Positions 63,143 to 64,000 of a DNA stretch of 64,000 bases are shown here, piece by piece (within the stretch, counting starts at the first letter, position 1; each line of letters starts with the position of its first letter). Under the pieces are notes generated by a model. The model worked only from the letters and a program-made list of their open reading frames with translations. It had not been told where the DNA came from and made no database searches. The position numbers and the translations under genes were made by a program. The DNA lies in NCBI RefSeq assembly GCF_001420595.1, contig NZ_LJIX01000006.1:4802857-4866856 (forward strand). Direction: 5' to 3'. The DNA is from Cytobacillus solani. GTDB lineage: Bacteria; Bacillota; Bacilli; Bacillales; Cytobacillaceae.

Positions 63143-64000
63143 TATGCCGCCTCACTTTTTCTATATATTTTTTTACCATTTACTACTTGCCTTTTCTGCA
63201 AATAATCACAAAGGAATTTGATTAATAGATTAGTAAAAAAGATGAGTAAAGATAAAACAAATATTTCATTGAATTTTGCAAAATGCTGCAGTTCTTTAAT
63301 TTTGCTCGCAACTAATGAAGTTTGAGCTGTAACTAGAAAGATAATTCCACTAATCGTTACCATTGAGTTGATAAAATAGTAACTAAACATCTCAATAACA
63401 GTAGATACTGAGTTTGGCAGAATGACCCGATAAATGGTCTTAATCCAGCTATCTCCAAGTAACTCTCCCGTCGTTTCCCAAGATCGATTCATTTTAGATA
63501 AAGAGTTTTTGGCCATTAAATAGGGAGTAGTAAAATAGTGAACAATATTACATAGGATGATGATGATAAATGTTCCTTTTAAACTACTGCCATTAAAAAG
63601 AAGCAAATACGATAAGCCAAGCACCATACCTGGAACAGTATTTGTAATCATTGAAACGATATCGATTGCTGTTCTTCCTTTTAATTGTGTGCGTACATTT
63701 AGAATTGCAGAACTGTAGGCAATAACAGTGCCAATAATGGCTGTTAAAATAGAAACTACAAATGAATTTTTATAAACAGCTACTAAATCACCCGATTGAA
63801 ACACATTCAAAATATGCTTAAAGGTAAACGATAGATTATAAGGAAAACTATTAAGAAATGGCGCAATAAACATAACGGCAAAAATAGACAGCATCCCTAA
63901 TAAAAAGATCGATGAAATCATTGCTAGAAAAGTATCCCGATATTTATTTTGCGTCCACTCTATGTCGGTAATCTTTTCGTATTGAAAGTTAAATTTTTCA
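63142..64000 (-). CDS. 2-aminoethylphosphonate-type ABC permease, C-terminal part (cut by window edge)
   Basis: The frame is open from the window edge (first full codon at 63999) to a stop at 63142 and encodes at least 286 residues. There are about six TM helices and an EAA-like loop (SWETTGELLGDSWIKTIYRVILP, in parts, near residue 170). A Met at 63921 is internal: the upstream frame (FQYEKITDIEWTQNKYRDTF) reads on without a stop. This fits the second half of a fused two-domain permease of about 560 residues, common for AEP and iron importers. The ATPase gene is presumably outside the window. Confidence 0.8.
   Translation of the reverse strand, partial: EKFNFQYEKITDIEWTQNKYRDTFLAMISSIFLLGMLSIFAVMFIAPFLNSFPYNLSFTFKHILNVFQSGDLVAVYKNSFVVSILTAIIGTVIAYSSAILNVRTQLKGRTAIDIVSMITNTVPGMVLGLSYLLLFNGSSLKGTFIIIILCNIVHYFTTPYLMAKNSLSKMNRSWETTGELLGDSWIKTIYRVILPNSVSTVIEMFSYYFINSMVTISGIIFLVTAQTSLVASKIKELQHFAKFNEIFVLSLLIFFTNLLIKFLCDYLQKRQVVNGKKIYRKSEAA

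Noticed and set aside
1-64000. Prophage, insertion sequence, CRISPR array or integrative element
   Set aside because: No integrase, transposase, phage structural gene, att-like direct repeats or regular spacer array was seen; the palindromic repeats have no associated transposase here.

Overview
This window is a contiguous stretch of AT-rich chromosome from an aerobic, probably spore-forming member of the Bacillaceae (Bacillus sensu lato). The evidence is strong AGGAGG-type ribosome binding sites, TTG/GTG starts, lipobox substrate-binding proteins, a complete gntRKPZ operon with its typical operator, a GlnK/GlnL (YcbA/YcbB-type) two-component pair, the adaA-alkA-adaB adaptive response cluster, perfect 7-1-7 Fur boxes and CcpA cre sites. 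The autoinducer-2 (lsr) locus, codBA and the 2-aminoethylphosphonate genes show that it is not B. subtilis itself. No rRNA, tRNA, CRISPR array, phage or insertion sequence was recognised.

Layout. 1-8 kb: an FAD dehydrogenase, an MFS exporter, an ABC-2 exporter with a TetR regulator and palindromic operator, and an AAC(3)-like acetyltransferase. 7.3-12.4 kb: a Fur-controlled divergon with a ferredoxin-NADP reductase-like flavoprotein on one side and a four-gene siderophore ABC importer on the other. 12.4-13.1 kb: a c-di-GMP-I riboswitch plus terminator controlling a 123-residue protein of unknown function. 13.1-19.4 kb: an MFS transporter, a Cache-type chemoreceptor, and a polar amino-acid ABC importer behind a lysine riboswitch, so probably a lysine importer. 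19.4-28.1 kb: a DUF2804 protein, a three-gene membrane-protein operon, an orphan OppA, a YdeI-like protein, a chemoreceptor gene interrupted by an in-frame TAA, and a PanE-like reductase. 28.2-38.8 kb: a class II aldolase, a DJ-1/PfpI protein and a complete lsr system (lsrACDBF diverging from lsrR-lsrK and a cupin). 38.9-42.5 kb: a TauE/SafE exporter, a recombination scar made of three truncated genes, a thioesterase and a LysR regulator. 42.7-44.7 kb: DNA alkylation repair. 45.2-52.2 kb: a DUF4190-like protein, codBA behind a PyrR attenuator, and a dicarboxylate/glutamate symporter next to a GlnKL-type pair. 52.5-58.6 kb: a GyrI-like protein, an orphan degenerate preQ1 riboswitch, and gntRKPZ. 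58.8-60.2 kb: queF and a YhhQ-type transporter behind an intact preQ1-I riboswitch. 60.2-64 kb: phnX, phnW, and an AEP-type ABC binding protein and permease, the last cut by the window edge.

Taken together the window is rich in RNA-based control (c-di-GMP-I, lysine, preQ1 and PyrR elements) and in small-molecule uptake: iron, lysine, AI-2, cytosine, gluconate, dicarboxylate/glutamate and phosphonate. At least seven copies of a short palindromic repeat of the type GGGACAGGTTCATTGTCCC lie at or inside the ends of genes; in one case the repeat encodes the C-terminus of LsrF. Functional calls rest on motif recognition by eye. No database search was run.
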